A stretch of 64,000 nt of DNA from an uncultured Ellagibacter sp. GTDB taxonomy: Bacteria; Actinomycetota; Coriobacteriia; Coriobacteriales; Eggerthellaceae. The stretch's first letter is position 1. Each line of letters begins with the position of its first letter. The position numbers and the translations under genes were made by a program. Positions 38,578 through 47,953 of this stretch are shown one piece after another. The notes below the pieces were generated by a model. It saw only the letters and a program-made list of their open reading frames with translations, ran no database searches and had not been told where the DNA came from. Location of the stretch: positions 1 through 64,000 of the forward strand of contig CAKUGU010000002.1 in the NCBI GenBank assembly GCA_934654815.1. Reading direction: 5' to 3'.

Positions 38578-39509
38578 CGAAGGGCTCCTTTCAGCATAAG
38601 GCGCATATAGGTTTCGACGTCTACGGCTTCTACCGGGATGGAGGGGAAGCGCTCCGCGAACGCGAAGCGGTCGGGAACCAGTACCCGCACGGCGCAGGCG
38701 TCGCGCTCGAAGCGAAGTTCCCCTTCGCTGTAATCCATGCTCTCTCCTATGGCGTCGGTATCGCTCTTGCGGCATAACGCGATGCCTGCCTGGTCGATCG
38801 CGTCCTTCCCGACGTCGAATGCCACAGCGCCGTCGTCGATGCACACGATGCGGTCGGCCGCTTTGTCGAGATCGCTTGTGATATGGGTCGACATGAGCAC
38901 GGCGCGCGATTCGTCCTCGGCGATGAAACCGCGAAGCATGTCGAGTACTTCGTCTCGGGCAATGGGATCGAGCCCGGCTGTCGCCTCGTCGAGAATAAGG
39001 AGCCGCGGCTTATGGGCGAGTGCGCAAGCAAGCGAGAGCTTCATGCCCATACCGCGCGACAGGTCCTTGACCTTGCTCTTCGGGGAAAGGCGAAACGCCT
39101 GCGCAAGGTGTCGGAACGCTTCGTCGTCCCATTTCTCGTAGACGCTTCGCATTGCTCTCGCCGTGCTTTCGACGCGGTACTCGTCAGGGAACGAGCATGA
39201 GTCGAAGACGACACCGATGTCTTGTTTCAGCTTCGCGAGGCGTTTGCTGAAAGCTCCGACGACCTCTTCCCCGAAAAGAGCGATGCTGCCGCTATCAGGG
39301 GAAATGATGCCGAGGATGGATTTGATGATGGTCGTCTTGCCTGCACCGTTCGACCCGACGAGCCCGACGATGGTTCCCGGCTCGACGGTGAACGATGCGT
39401 CGCGCAAGGAAAACGAGTCGAAGTGCTTTTCGAGCTTCTCAATGCGCAGGATCGGGGTCGGCGCGGCGGGGGAGGGGTGCGGCGCCGGAGGGGGTGTAAG
39501 GGTGTTCAT
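38574..39509 (-). CDS. ABC transporter ATPase (YtrB-like)
   Basis: About 311 residues, drives the adjacent ABC-2 permease. Walker A GSNGAGKTT, a Q-loop-like DIGVVFDSCSFPDEY, signature LSRGMGMKLSLACAL (LSRGM in place of LSGGQ, common in this subgroup) and LLILDEATAGLDP. A Pro-rich N-terminal tail precedes the domain. Start 39509 is chosen; a longer form is possible. Middle gene of gntR-ATPase-permease. Confidence 0.88.
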   Translation of the reverse strand: MNTLTPPPAPHPSPAAPTPILRIEKLEKHFDSFSLRDASFTVEPGTIVGLVGSNGAGKTTIIKSILGIISPDSGSIALFGEEVVGAFSKRLAKLKQDIGVVFDSCSFPDEYRVESTARAMRSVYEKWDDEAFRHLAQAFRLSPKSKVKDLSRGMGMKLSLACALAHKPRLLILDEATAGLDPIARDEVLDMLRGFIAEDESRAVLMSTHITSDLDKAADRIVCIDDGAVAFDVGKDAIDQAGIALCRKSDTDAIGESMDYSEGELRFERDACAVRVLVPDRFAFAERFPSIPVEAVDVETYMRLMLKGALR

Positions 39510-39552
39510 GGGTTGGCCTTCGGTTTCGGTGGGCGGACTGCAACGCGAATCC

Positions 39553-39921
39553 TCACTCGGCGAGCGCATCGAGCATCTCGTGCAAGTCTACACGTTCGAT
39601 TCCGGCGCTTTTCGCCTCGTCAAGGGCCTGAGCGAGGAGCGCTTCGATGCGCTTCAGCTGCTCTTCGCGCAGAAGCTCGGTGTTGCCGCCGGCGACGAAG
39701 CTGCCCTTACCCTGGCGTGTTTCGATGAATCCCGAGGCTTCGAGGTCGGCATACGCGCGCTTCGTGGTGATAACGCTCACGTGAAGGTCGTTGGCGAGCG
39801 CCCGAATCGAGGGAAGCTGATCGCCTGCCGCAAGCTCGCCTGACATGATGAGCCCCTTGACCTGGCTTGCGATCTGGTCGTAAATCGGTTTGCTCACGGC
39901 GTTCGAGATGATGATATCCAC
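39553..39921 (-). CDS. GntR-family regulator, YtrA subfamily
   Basis: About 122 residues: winged HTH (KPIYDQIASQVKGLIMSGELAAGDQLPSIRALANDLHVSVITTKRAYADLEASGFIETRQGKGSFVA) with only a short C-terminal helix pair, as in YtrA. GTG 39921 fits the usual N-terminus (DIIISN); ATG 39969 is an alternative but no start has a good ribosome binding site. It should repress its own operon through the palindrome over the promoter. Confidence 0.88.
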   Translation of the reverse strand: MDIIISNAVSKPIYDQIASQVKGLIMSGELAAGDQLPSIRALANDLHVSVITTKRAYADLEASGFIETRQGKGSFVAGGNTELLREEQLKRIEALLAQALDEAKSAGIERVDLHEMLDALAE

Positions 39922-40029
39922 GTCGAATGGTCCGCTTTCGCATTGGTTGTCGGATAGGAAGCCGTCCATCCGCCGCGTCCGGCGCATAGACGACCACGGG
40001 CTGCCCCAGCTGAAGGCGATGTGCACAAT

Positions 40030-40078
40030 GTATATACCCGATATACACACTATAAACAGCGAAAGGCCGGACTGTCAA
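40030..40078 (-). promoter_or_regulatory. Promoter and YtrA-type operator of the gntR-ABC operon
   Basis: On the minus strand: TTGACA (40078-40073), 18-base spacer, TATAGT (40054-40049). Directly downstream is a perfect palindrome GTATAT-N5-ATATAC (40030-40046), matching the AT-rich dyads bound by YtrA-type regulators and placed to block transcription start. Confidence 0.75.
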
Positions 40079-40156
40079 GAAGTTTCCAACCGCTCGACTC
40101 GAATTGCGAAAGGCCTGCGTGTCGCAGCGCGGCAAGAAGCGTACGTCGCGCGTCGC

Positions 40157-40603
40157 CTACAGCTCGTCGGTGTCGAGCCAGACGGTGAAGGGGCCGTCGT
40201 TTATGAGCGACACCTGCATCATGGCACCGAATTCGCCCGTCTCAACTCGGTCGATGTCTTGGCGTGCCCGCGAGACGAACGCTTCGTAGAGTTGGTTGGC
40301 CTTGGGCGGTCGAGCCGCGTCGGTGAAGGAGGGGCGGTTGCCCTTCTTGCAGTTGGCGTACAGGGTGAACTGCGAAACGACGAGCACGCTTCCGCCCACG
40401 TCGGAAAGCGACAGGTTGGTCTTGCCGTTCTCGTCCTCGAAGATGCGGAGGCGGGAAATCTTGCTCCAGAGCTTTTCGACCTGGGCCTCGGTATCGTCGA
40501 CCCCGACGCCGAGCAGGATAAGCATGCCGCGGCCGATTTTCCCGATTGTCTCGCCTTCGACGTCGACATGAGCGTTCGTGACGCATTGGATGAGTGCTCG
40601 CAT
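40157..40603 (-). CDS. dtd: D-aminoacyl-tRNA deacylase
   Basis: Removes D-amino acids, and glycine mischarged on tRNA-Ala. 148 residues, normal length. The active-site motifs are [23 protein letters not shown] (SQFTL) and, near the C-terminus, [19 protein letters not shown], the cross-subunit Gly-cisPro-like region reading NDGPFT. AAGGGAG-type ribosome binding site. Divergent from recN. Confidence 0.94.
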   Translation of the reverse strand: MRALIQCVTNAHVDVEGETIGKIGRGMLILLGVGVDDTEAQVEKLWSKISRLRIFEDENGKTNLSLSDVGGSVLVVSQFTLYANCKKGNRPSFTDAARPPKANQLYEAFVSRARQDIDRVETGEFGAMMQVSLINDGPFTVWLDTDEL

Positions 40604-40799
40604 ACTCAGGCTCCCTTGCTTTCGAATCGTGAGCGATAAGTGTACTACGCCTGCGCGCAGTCAGTGCTCTCCCGTCAAAAAAAGAAACATTTGTACGAAA
40701 AACAAGACTCTTACGATATACTTGCTAACAAGAAAATGCTGACACCGCCGCTCGAATCGGCGTCGCCAGCCTTCATCCATTTCAAGGAAAGGGTGCTCG

Positions 40800-42467
40800 A
40801 TGATCGACGAGATCCACGTCCAGAACCTTGCGCTCATTCGCGACGCGTCGTTTTCCCCCTCGCGCGGCCTTACCGTGCTCACCGGCGAAACAGGAGCGGG
40901 CAAGACGGCGCTCCTTTCCGCCTGCAAGCTTCTGGTGGGTGAGCGGGCCGACAAAAGCGTGGTCCGCGAAGGGTCGGACGGGCTTTCCGTCGAAGGGCGT
41001 TTCTTCCTCAATCCAGAGCTGTGCGATTCCGAAGACGTCGACGGCGACGAAGGAGAAGTGATCGTGTGCCGCCGCATCGGCGCGGACGGGCGTTCTCGCG
41101 CTTCCGTGAACGGGCACATGGCCAGCGCGAAGGAAATCGCGCGCATCGTCTCGCCCTCGCTCGATCTGTGTGGTCAGCATGAGCATCAAACGCTCATGCG
41201 CCAGGCGTCTCACGTCGAGATGCTCGATGCCTGGGCGAAAGACGACGTCGCGGCAGCGCATCGTGCCTACGAGGAAGCGTTCGATGCCGCGACGTGCGCC
41301 CATGCCGAACTCGAGCGGGTGCGCACGGTGGGCGAGGCGTCCGCGGCGAAACTCGAAGAGGCGCGCTTCACGCTCCAGCGCATCGACGCGGTGGGAGTCG
41401 AAGACGAAGGCGAATACGACGCTTTGGCCGAACGGCTCGAGCGGGCAGAGCATTCCGAATCGCTCGTGACGGCGGCGAACACCGCCTACGAAGCGCTTTC
41501 GGGCGACGGCGGCGCGATCGACGCGCTCGACACCGCGGCGAGCGCGCTCGAAGACGCCGCGCGGCACGATCAGGCGCTTGGCGATTTGGCGTCGTCGCTG
41601 CGCGAAGCGGGCTACGTGCTCGAAGACGTTTCCCGCGAGGCGCTCGACTACCGCGACTCCATCGATTTCGACGGCGAGGCGCTCGAAGAGGCGCAGGAGC
41701 GCATGGCGGCGCTGCAGGGGCTTTTGCGCTCGTTCGGGCCGCGCATGTCCGACATCCTGGAAAAGCGTGCGGAGGCGGCGGAGCTCGTGTCGCTCGTCGA
41801 CGACGCCGAGGCGCGGGAGCGTGCGGCGAAACGCGCGTGCGACCAGGCCGAAGAAGAATTGGCGAAGGCTGCGGCAGCGCTTTCCGAAGCGCGGTCCAAG
41901 GCGGCCCCGGCGTTTGCAGATGCGGTGTCGAAGGTCATGTCGCGCTTGGAAATGGGAAGCGCCCGCCTTGACGTGGAGATAACCGACCTGCCGCGGAAGA
42001 ACTGGACGAAAACGGGTCCCCATCGGGTCGAGTTCATGTTCCGCCCAGGCGCCGGCATGCAGCCGCGCCCGCTTGCGCGCATCGCGTCGGGCGGCGAGGT
42101 GAGCCGCGTGATGCTTGCGGTGAAGGCGGTGCTCGGGCAGTCCGACGCCGTCGACACGCTGCTGTTCGACGAGGTTGACGCGGGTGTAGGCGGGGCGACC
42201 GCGGTCGCGCTCGCCGGGGTGCTCGCCGACTTGGCCACGACCCATCAAGTCATCGTCGTCACGCATTTGGCGCAGGTCGCGGTCGCAGCCGATGCGCACT
42301 ACGTGGTGCGTAAGAGCCAAGGCGACGTGCCCGAAACGAATCTCGTGCCCGTTTCGGGCGACGAGCGCACGGCGGAAATCGCGCGCATGCTTTCGGGAGA
42401 TGCCACCGACGCGTCGCTTGCCCATGCCCGCGAGATGATCGAGAAAGCGCACGCCGTGAAGGGCTAA
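40800..42467 (+). CDS. recN: DNA repair protein RecN
   Basis: SMC-like ATPase for double-strand-break repair, 555 residues. N-terminal EIHVQNLALIRDASFSPSRGLTVLTGETGAGKT (Walker A), LCGQHEHQTL (RecN Q-loop region), a central coiled coil rich in Glu/Ala (about residues 150-365), then IASGGEVSRVMLA (signature), LLFDEVDAGVGG (Walker B) and VVTHLAQVA. ATG with AAGGAAAGGG upstream. The downstream hairpin ends the convergent gene on the other strand and may stop this one too. Confidence 0.94.
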   Translation: MIDEIHVQNLALIRDASFSPSRGLTVLTGETGAGKTALLSACKLLVGERADKSVVREGSDGLSVEGRFFLNPELCDSEDVDGDEGEVIVCRRIGADGRSRASVNGHMASAKEIARIVSPSLDLCGQHEHQTLMRQASHVEMLDAWAKDDVAAAHRAYEEAFDAATCAHAELERVRTVGEASAAKLEEARFTLQRIDAVGVEDEGEYDALAERLERAEHSESLVTAANTAYEALSGDGGAIDALDTAASALEDAARHDQALGDLASSLREAGYVLEDVSREALDYRDSIDFDGEALEEAQERMAALQGLLRSFGPRMSDILEKRAEAAELVSLVDDAEARERAAKRACDQAEEELAKAAAALSEARSKAAPAFADAVSKVMSRLEMGSARLDVEITDLPRKNWTKTGPHRVEFMFRPGAGMQPRPLARIASGGEVSRVMLAVKAVLGQSDAVDTLLFDEVDAGVGGATAVALAGVLADLATTHQVIVVTHLAQVAVAADAHYVVRKSQGDVPETNLVPVSGDERTAEIARMLSGDATDASLAHAREMIEKAHAVKG

Positions 42468-42555
42468 AAGCGCGCTTGCCGGGAAACCGGAGTGCGAATG
42501 GGCGTACGGCTTTCGTTACTGGGGGGCATCGCCGTGCCGAAGGCGTCCCGTGAAC

Positions 42556-42594
42556 GAAAAAAGCCGGCCGCCCATCGTTCGGGCAGCCGGCTTT
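42556..42594 (-). terminator. Intrinsic terminator of the deacetylase gene
   Basis: Stem AAAGCCGGC..GCCC (42560-42573) with GGGC.GCCGGCTTT (42581-42594). The A-run at 42556-42562 gives a T-run on the minus strand. It may also act weakly for recN. Confidence 0.85.
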
Positions 42595-42603
42595 CGCGTG
42601 CCG

Positions 42604-44163
42604 TTAGTCGTTTTCCGCGCTCGACCCCGCGGGTGGATCGTACTTCAGAAGCTCGCTTACGGTGACGAAGCGATAGCCTTCCGCCTTGAGCTTGGGAAGC
42701 GCCTGGCGCAGCGCTTCGACGGTCTGCGAGCGGTCGCCGCCGCCGTCGTGCATGAGGATGACGTTGCCGGGCTTCGCTTTCATGATACGGCTCGCGATGG
42801 TGTCGGCGCCGGGGCGTCTCCAGTCCTCGGTGTCGATGTTCCAACCGATTTCGGCGTCGATGTAGGGTTGTAGCGTCCACACGATGTCGCCTTTGAAGTT
42901 GCCGCCCGGCGCGCGCATGATGTGCGTCGGCTCCTCTCCGGTGACGTCCTTGATGGCGTCGAAACCCTTCTGCACTTCCTGCACCTGCTCGTCGGCGGAC
43001 ATGTAGGTTAGGTTCACGCCCTGGCCCGACCCTGCGGCGTGGTCCCAGGTGTGCGTGCAGATCTCGTTGCCCTCGTCGTAGGCGCGCTTCACCACGTCGG
43101 CATGATCGGCGATCTGCTTACCGATGGTGAAGAAGGTGGCATGCGCGTCGTTTTCCTTCAGGATGTCGAGGATTTCGGACGTCGAGTCCTTCCACGGGCC
43201 ATCGTCGAAGGTGAGCGCGATCACTTTGTCGTCGCCGGTGTTGGCGGTGTAGATCTTATACTCCTCGTTCACGGCGGGGGTGGTGTCCTCGCTCACCGTC
43301 TTGCCGGAAACCTTGCCGGTCTTGGTGGTGCGAACGCCGTTCTGCCCGGCGATGTACACGTGCAGTGAGCCGTTCCAGTAGTTGTTGTCCTCGACGCGCT
43401 CGTAGGGGATGTCCTCGGTGGTGGCGTCGTAGTCCTCGGTGGTGTCGGAGCCGTCCTCGATGTCGACGACGTCGTTCTTGTGCAGCTTCTTCGACCCGTC
43501 GTTGGTGGCCTCGCCGTTCACCGTCGCCTCGAAGCGGTCTCCGCCGCCTTCGGTCAGCACGCTTGAGTCGACAGCGAGGAGGTTGCCCGCCTTGGGCGAG
43601 GCGTACCCATCGTCGATGAGCTTGCCGATGGTGGTGCCGGATGAAACGGTGTGCTTGGCGCCGTTGATCGTGACGTCGAAGTTCGCTGGGTTCAACACCA
43701 TGTAGATTCCCACGCCGATCGCGATGACGACAGCCGCCATGATGGCGATCGAAATCGGGCCGGGACGTTTTGCGCGGCGCTGGGTGTAGCGCGCGTAGTC
43801 GCGGTACACCGCGGCGTTGGCGGGGTTTTCGCGGTTCGCCTGCGCGCGGCTTCGGTTGAACGACGCCGATCGCGCATCGTTCACCGTGCGTCGCTGCTGG
43901 GGTTGGCGCTGATCGTACGTGCGTTGCTGCGGCGCACGCTGCGTGCGCGGCGCGCTTTCAGGCCTGCGCCCGGAAGGCTCGCGACGCGTGCGCGCAAAGG
44001 GATTCTCCCTCGGGGTGGGGTTGCCCTGGGTTCGTGGGCGCGGCCTTTGCGCGGCGCGTCCTTCGGTTGCGGGTCGACGCTGTCCCTGCGCTGGGCGTTG
44101 CCCCCGTTGCCCTTGTCTGCGCGCGCGATCGCCCTCGTCTTCTCGTCTATAGTGCTCGGACAT
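42604..44163 (-). CDS. Membrane-anchored polysaccharide deacetylase (NodB domain)
   Basis: About 519 residues. An Arg/Gln/Pro-rich cytoplasmic region (1-135), one membrane span (about 137-158), a short extracellular domain starting FDVTINGAKHTVSSGTTIGKLIDDGY that resembles a ubiquitin-like/DUF348 fold, a linker, then the NodB catalytic domain: LTFDDGP (motif 1, Asp-Asp), HTWDH (motif 2 His pair), RAPGG, DTEDWRRPG and ILMHDGGG (motif 5). It should deacetylate peptidoglycan or a surface polymer. ATG 44163 lies ten bases after AAGGAG; ATG 44172 is too close to it. The very basic N-terminal tail is unusual. Confidence 0.9.
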   Translation of the reverse strand: MSEHYRREDEGDRARRQGQRGQRPAQGQRRPATEGRAAQRPRPRTQGNPTPRENPFARTRREPSGRRPESAPRTQRAPQQRTYDQRQPQQRRTVNDARSASFNRSRAQANRENPANAAVYRDYARYTQRRAKRPGPISIAIMAAVVIAIGVGIYMVLNPANFDVTINGAKHTVSSGTTIGKLIDDGYASPKAGNLLAVDSSVLTEGGGDRFEATVNGEATNDGSKKLHKNDVVDIEDGSDTTEDYDATTEDIPYERVEDNNYWNGSLHVYIAGQNGVRTTKTGKVSGKTVSEDTTPAVNEEYKIYTANTGDDKVIALTFDDGPWKDSTSEILDILKENDAHATFFTIGKQIADHADVVKRAYDEGNEICTHTWDHAAGSGQGVNLTYMSADEQVQEVQKGFDAIKDVTGEEPTHIMRAPGGNFKGDIVWTLQPYIDAEIGWNIDTEDWRRPGADTIASRIMKAKPGNVILMHDGGGDRSQTVEALRQALPKLKAEGYRFVTVSELLKYDPPAGSSAEND

Positions 44164-44306
44164 GAATTTCATGCTCCTTGAAAATATGCGGTCATAAACC
44201 GATATGGCACAAAATCGGTTCGAACGTTGATTATACGCGCCCGCTCTGTGATGGACACAGACAACCCCGGCATTCTGATGGCCGTCGAAAAAATACACGA
44301 ACCTGC

Positions 44307-44334
44307 TTGACACGACGCTTTCGTCTGCTAAAGT
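44307..44334 (+). promoter_or_regulatory. Promoter of the T-box/ECF operon
   Basis: TTGACA (44307-44312), 16-base spacer, TAAAGT (44329-44334). Placed just before the T-box leader, giving a start near 44341. Confidence 0.65.
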
Positions 44335-44340
44335 ACAGGT

Positions 44341-44625
44341 CACAACTTAATACGTTGAAACCGATGAGGCGAAAGTCAAGCTTTCACAAGCGCTCACAGA
44401 GAGCGGGCGGCGCTGAGAGTCCCGTAGAAATGCTGGAAAGTAAATGGTTCGCCGAGGGAAAGGGGAAAGGTTGCCAGGCAACCGAGTATCTGGACCGTGA
44501 GCCTGCGTTAAGGGCAGAACATGTGTTGGCATGTTCGTGAGAGGATTCCTCTAAGGAATCAATAAAGGTGGCACCGCAGATGTAACGTCTGTCCTTTATC
44601 TCAAAGGACAGACGTTTTTTATTTT
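44341..44625 (+). ncRNA. T-box riboswitch, tryptophan-type
   Basis: Leader RNA that senses uncharged tRNA. The base of stem I pairs GGCGAA (44368-44373) with TTCGCC (44448-44453); just inside it the specifier loop reads AAATGG, placing codon TGG (Trp) at 44445-44447. The T-box sequence AATAAAGGTGGCACCGCAG (44561-44579) has TGGC at 44569-44572 to pair with a tRNA ending GCCA, as tRNA-Trp with discriminator G would. A 14-base perfect terminator stem (44584-44597 with 44603-44616) and T-run follow. Codon assignment is by eye. Confidence 0.88.
44584..44625 (+). terminator. T-box regulated terminator
   Basis: Fourteen-base perfect stem around ATCTC with TTTTTTATTTT tail. It forms when tRNA is charged and stops transcription ahead of the ECF genes. 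Confidence 0.9.
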
Positions 44626-44768
44626 GCGGAAGGTGCGCAAACGCACGCCGAGCACCTCTCGTTGATCGCCGAAGCCGAAACCTCATTCGCGTCCAAGCCG
44701 GCAAAACAGCGAAGTCCGGGGACGGACGAAGAGAGGCGGAAGATCCGCCAAGAAAGGAATGAGGAACC

Positions 44769-45356
44769 ATGGCAGAGCAGACGATGGGGCAGAAGCGCAG
44801 CGTTGCAACCACTCAGAAGAAGGAAGGCCTTTCGGTTCAGGACCTGATCCTGGTCGCCGTGCTCATCGCGGCGGGCGCCGTGCTGAAGCTCACGGTGTCG
44901 AGCTTTCTGAACTTCGCCGGCATGAAGCCGAATTTCATGATCGCGATGTACTGCCTGGCGATCATCCTCACCCGACCGAAAATCTACCAATCGGCGGTTA
45001 TCGGCCTGCTCGTCGGCCTGGTGAGCCAAATCCCCATGTTGAACGCGACGCCGCTTGTGAACATCGCGTCCGAAATCCTCGGTGCGCTCGTGTGCGGCAT
45101 CCTCGTTACGCTGTTCGCGAAGGCTGCGCGCGAGAACAAGGCCTGCCAGAACGTCGTGTTCCCTGTGATCATCACCTTCCTGTCGACGGTCGTTTCCGGC
45201 TACACCTTCGCCATGATCGTCGGCGTGGCCGTGGGGCATCTCGACCCGATCGCCGTCTTCGGCGTGTACGCCGTCATGGTGCTCGGCACCGCAACGATGA
45301 ACGCCATCCTCGCCGGCATCCTCACCCCGATTCTGCGTGCGGTTCTGAAGCGCTAA
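44769..45356 (+). CDS. ECF transporter substrate-binding subunit, TrpP-like
   Basis: 195-residue membrane protein with about five to six spans. The block NFAGMKPNFMIAMYCLAIILTRPKIYQSAVIGLLVGLVSQ resembles the conserved core of the tryptophan transporter TrpP of Firmicutes (GMKPD..L.MMFLAIIL). The tryptophan T-box upstream and the ATPase and EcfT genes downstream support a tryptophan-uptake role. A 25-residue hydrophilic N-terminus precedes the first span. AGAAAGGAATGAGG ribosome binding site. Direct substrate data are not available here. Confidence 0.85.
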   Translation: MAEQTMGQKRSVATTQKKEGLSVQDLILVAVLIAAGAVLKLTVSSFLNFAGMKPNFMIAMYCLAIILTRPKIYQSAVIGLLVGLVSQIPMLNATPLVNIASEILGALVCGILVTLFAKAARENKACQNVVFPVIITFLSTVVSGYTFAMIVGVAVGHLDPIAVFGVYAVMVLGTATMNAILAGILTPILRAVLKR

Positions 45357-45428
45357 ATCACCTCGCCATTCGGTGCCCGGGCGATCTTGCCCGGGCACCG
45401 TCCACATTCCGAGCACGAAGGGCATTCC

Positions 45429-46298
45429 ATGATTGAGATCTCGCAACTTACGTTTCGCTATCGGGAGGGGGCCGATCCCATCCTGAAGGGAATCGACCTC
45501 GTCATTCCCGACGGCACGTTCGTGGGCGTCACGGGCGCCGCAGGCAGCGGCAAATCGACGCTCACCTACGCGGTGAACGGGATCATCCCGCATTGCTACC
45601 CTGGCGACTTCTACGGGAGCGTCCGCGTCGACGGGCTCGATACGTGCGAGGCGTCGCTGACCGACATCAGCCGGCTCGTGGGAAGCGTCTGCCAAGATAT
45701 CGATTCCCAGATGGTGTCGTCGGTGGTCGAAGACGAGGTGCTTTATGGCCTTGAGAACTTCGGCGTTCCCAAAGACGAGATCGAGAGCCGCGTGACCGAG
45801 GCACTCGCCGCCATGGGCATCGAGGACTTGCGCCATCGGGGCATCGCCGAGCTTTCGGGCGGCCAGAAGCAGAAGGTCGCCGTAGCGTCGGTTATCGCGC
45901 TCAAGCCGCGTGTGCTTGTGCTGGACGAACCGACGGCAGAGCTCGATCCTGCGTCGTCGGTTGCGGTGTTCGACCTGCTCAAGCGCTATTCCGAGGAAAA
46001 CGGCACCACCGTCATCGTCGTCGAGCAGAAAATCGCGCTTCTGTCGGAGTACGCCGACGAGCTGCTCATCGTCGACGGAGGCGAGATCCGCTTCCGCGGA
46101 ACCCCGGCCGAAGTGCTCACGCATTCCGACGAGCTGCTGGAAATCGGCGTGAACTGCCCGCGCTCGACGAGCCTTGTGAACCGCTTGTGCGCCCGGGGGA
46201 TCGCAAGCGGCGCATCGGCGCGCAACGTCGCCGACGCCGTCGCGGTGTGCCAGGGCGTTTTGAAGGATCCGCGCGCGGGGAAAGGAGCGCTCGCATGA
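45429..46298 (+). CDS. ecfA: ECF transporter ATPase 1
   Basis: 289 residues. Walker A GAAGSGKST, Q-loop VCQDIDSQMVSSVVEDEVLYGLENFG (typical of EcfA, with the extra D/E motif after the Q-loop), signature LSGGQKQKVAVA, Walker B LVLDEPTAELDP. Powers the preceding S-subunit with ecfA2 and ecfT. The stop overlaps the next start (ATGA). Confidence 0.9.
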   Translation: MIEISQLTFRYREGADPILKGIDLVIPDGTFVGVTGAAGSGKSTLTYAVNGIIPHCYPGDFYGSVRVDGLDTCEASLTDISRLVGSVCQDIDSQMVSSVVEDEVLYGLENFGVPKDEIESRVTEALAAMGIEDLRHRGIAELSGGQKQKVAVASVIALKPRVLVLDEPTAELDPASSVAVFDLLKRYSEENGTTVIVVEQKIALLSEYADELLIVDGGEIRFRGTPAEVLTHSDELLEIGVNCPRSTSLVNRLCARGIASGASARNVADAVAVCQGVLKDPRAGKGALA

Positions 46299-47143
46299 TC
46301 GAGTTCAAGAACGTGAGCGCGTCGTACGACGGCGAGCTTCCCATCCTGCGCGACGTGAGCTTCACCGTCGCCGACGGCGACTTCGTCGCGTTCGTGGGAA
46401 CGAACGGCGCGGGGAAGTCGACGACGATGCGCCTGGTCAACGGCCTTTTGAAGCCGACGTCGGGCGAGGTTCTCATCGACGGGGCGTCGACGCGCGATTT
46501 GCGCACGAGCGAGCTTGCGGCCAAAGTGGGCTTCCTGTTCCAGAACCCCGACCGGCAGATTTGCTGCGGCACGGTGCGCGAGGAGCTCATGTTCGGCTTC
46601 ACGGCGCAAGGCCGCGCTGACGCGGAGGCGGAAGCGAAGGTCGACGCCATGATCGAGCGTTTCGGGTTCGATGCGCAGGCCGAGCCGTTCCTTCTGAACC
46701 GCGGGACGCGCCAGCTTCTGGCGCTCGCGTCGATCATCGTGATGGAGCCGCCCGTCGTCGTGCTCGACGAGCCGACGACCGGGCTCGACTTCCGCGAGTG
46801 CGCGAAGGTGATGGACGTCATCTCCGAGCTCAACGAAAACGGCACCACCGTCATCATGGTGTGCCACGACATGGAAGTCGTCGCCGACTACGCGACGCGT
46901 GTCATCGCCATGACGGCGGGAACCGTCGTCGCCGACGGCCCGACCTTCGAGGTGCTGCGCGATCGCGACGTTCTCGAGCGCACGCATCTGCTTCCGCCCC
47001 AAATCGTCGATGTGTCGATGCGGCTCGTCGACGCCGACCCCGCCCTCGCGGCGACGGCCGTGGGGGGCGCGAACACGCTTGACGACATGACGGCCGCGAT
47101 CGTCGCCGCCGTCGGCGACACCATGAAGGAGGGTGCGCGATGA
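46295..47143 (+). CDS. ecfA: ECF transporter ATPase 2, with degenerate signature
   Basis: 282 residues. Walker A GTNGAGKST, Q-loop FLFQNPDRQICCGTVREELMFG, Walker B VVVLDEPTTGLD. The ABC signature is LLNRGTRQLLALA instead of LSGGQ(R/K)Q, so one of the two composite ATP sites in the heterodimer is probably non-canonical. Overlaps both neighbours by four bases. Confidence 0.9.
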   Translation: MIEFKNVSASYDGELPILRDVSFTVADGDFVAFVGTNGAGKSTTMRLVNGLLKPTSGEVLIDGASTRDLRTSELAAKVGFLFQNPDRQICCGTVREELMFGFTAQGRADAEAEAKVDAMIERFGFDAQAEPFLLNRGTRQLLALASIIVMEPPVVVLDEPTTGLDFRECAKVMDVISELNENGTTVIMVCHDMEVVADYATRVIAMTAGTVVADGPTFEVLRDRDVLERTHLLPPQIVDVSMRLVDADPALAATAVGGANTLDDMTAAIVAAVGDTMKEGAR

Positions 47144-47904
47144 AGGGGTTCCTCGAATACGTCCCGGGCGAGAGCTTTCTGCACAAAATGAACCCGGTGG
47201 CGAAGCTCGCAGCGGCGTTTCTACTGGTCATCGCTTGCTTCACAACGAACAGCTTCGTGCTTTTGGGCGTGGTCATCGTGCTCGATATCGCCATGGCGGT
47301 TCAGTGCAAGATGGTTCCCCAAACGCTCGGCCTGGCACGGGCGGTCGCGATCTTCTCGGTGCTGCTCGCCCTCATCGCGCTCCTGTTCACGCCGCAGGGC
47401 GACGTGCTCGTGGCGCTTCCCTGGGGCTACATCGGCACGACGAGCGTGTTGAACGCGGTGCTCATCGTGGTGCGTCTCGTGGCGTGCGCGGTCCCGCTGT
47501 TCCTCGTGTTCTACGTGACGAAGCTCACGGACATGGCGAACGCGCTTGTCAAGGTGCTCCATGTGCCGTACAAGTACGCGTTCACCTTCATGTCGACGGT
47601 GCATTTCATCCCCGTGTTCATGAATGACATGGCGGGGATCATGGAGGCGCAGACGGCGCGTGGCGTCGAGTTCGACGGCGGCTTCGTAAAGAAGGTCCGC
47701 CTCATGGTGCCTCTGTGCGTGCCGCTTTTGGTGTCGTCGGTCCGCAAGACCAACTCGGCCGCCATCGCCGCCGAGGTGCGCGGCTTCAATCTGCGCACGC
47801 GCGAAAGCGGTTTCAAGGAGTACCCGTTTTCGGGCGCCGACTTCGCGGCGATGGGCATTGCGGCGGCGCTTGTCGTCATCGCGATCGTGATGGTGGTGCT
47901 GTAA
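47140..47904 (+). CDS. ecfT: ECF transporter coupling subunit EcfT
   Basis: 254-residue membrane protein with about five to six spans. The coupling helices are shown by AQTARGVEFDGG (first Ala-Arg-Gly motif) and AAEVRGFNLRTRESG (second A-x-x-x-R-G motif), which contact the two ATPases. The N-terminus FLHKMNPVAKLAAAFLLVI is typical (LDPRTKL region). Last gene of the T-box operon; element D follows. Confidence 0.9.
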   Translation: MKGFLEYVPGESFLHKMNPVAKLAAAFLLVIACFTTNSFVLLGVVIVLDIAMAVQCKMVPQTLGLARAVAIFSVLLALIALLFTPQGDVLVALPWGYIGTTSVLNAVLIVVRLVACAVPLFLVFYVTKLTDMANALVKVLHVPYKYAFTFMSTVHFIPVFMNDMAGIMEAQTARGVEFDGGFVKKVRLMVPLCVPLLVSSVRKTNSAAIAAEVRGFNLRTRESGFKEYPFSGADFAAMGIAAALVVIAIVMVVL

Positions 47905-47953
47905 GCGGGCAAGGCATCACGGCGAAGGGCATGTGGCGCTCGCTTCGGGGCTT

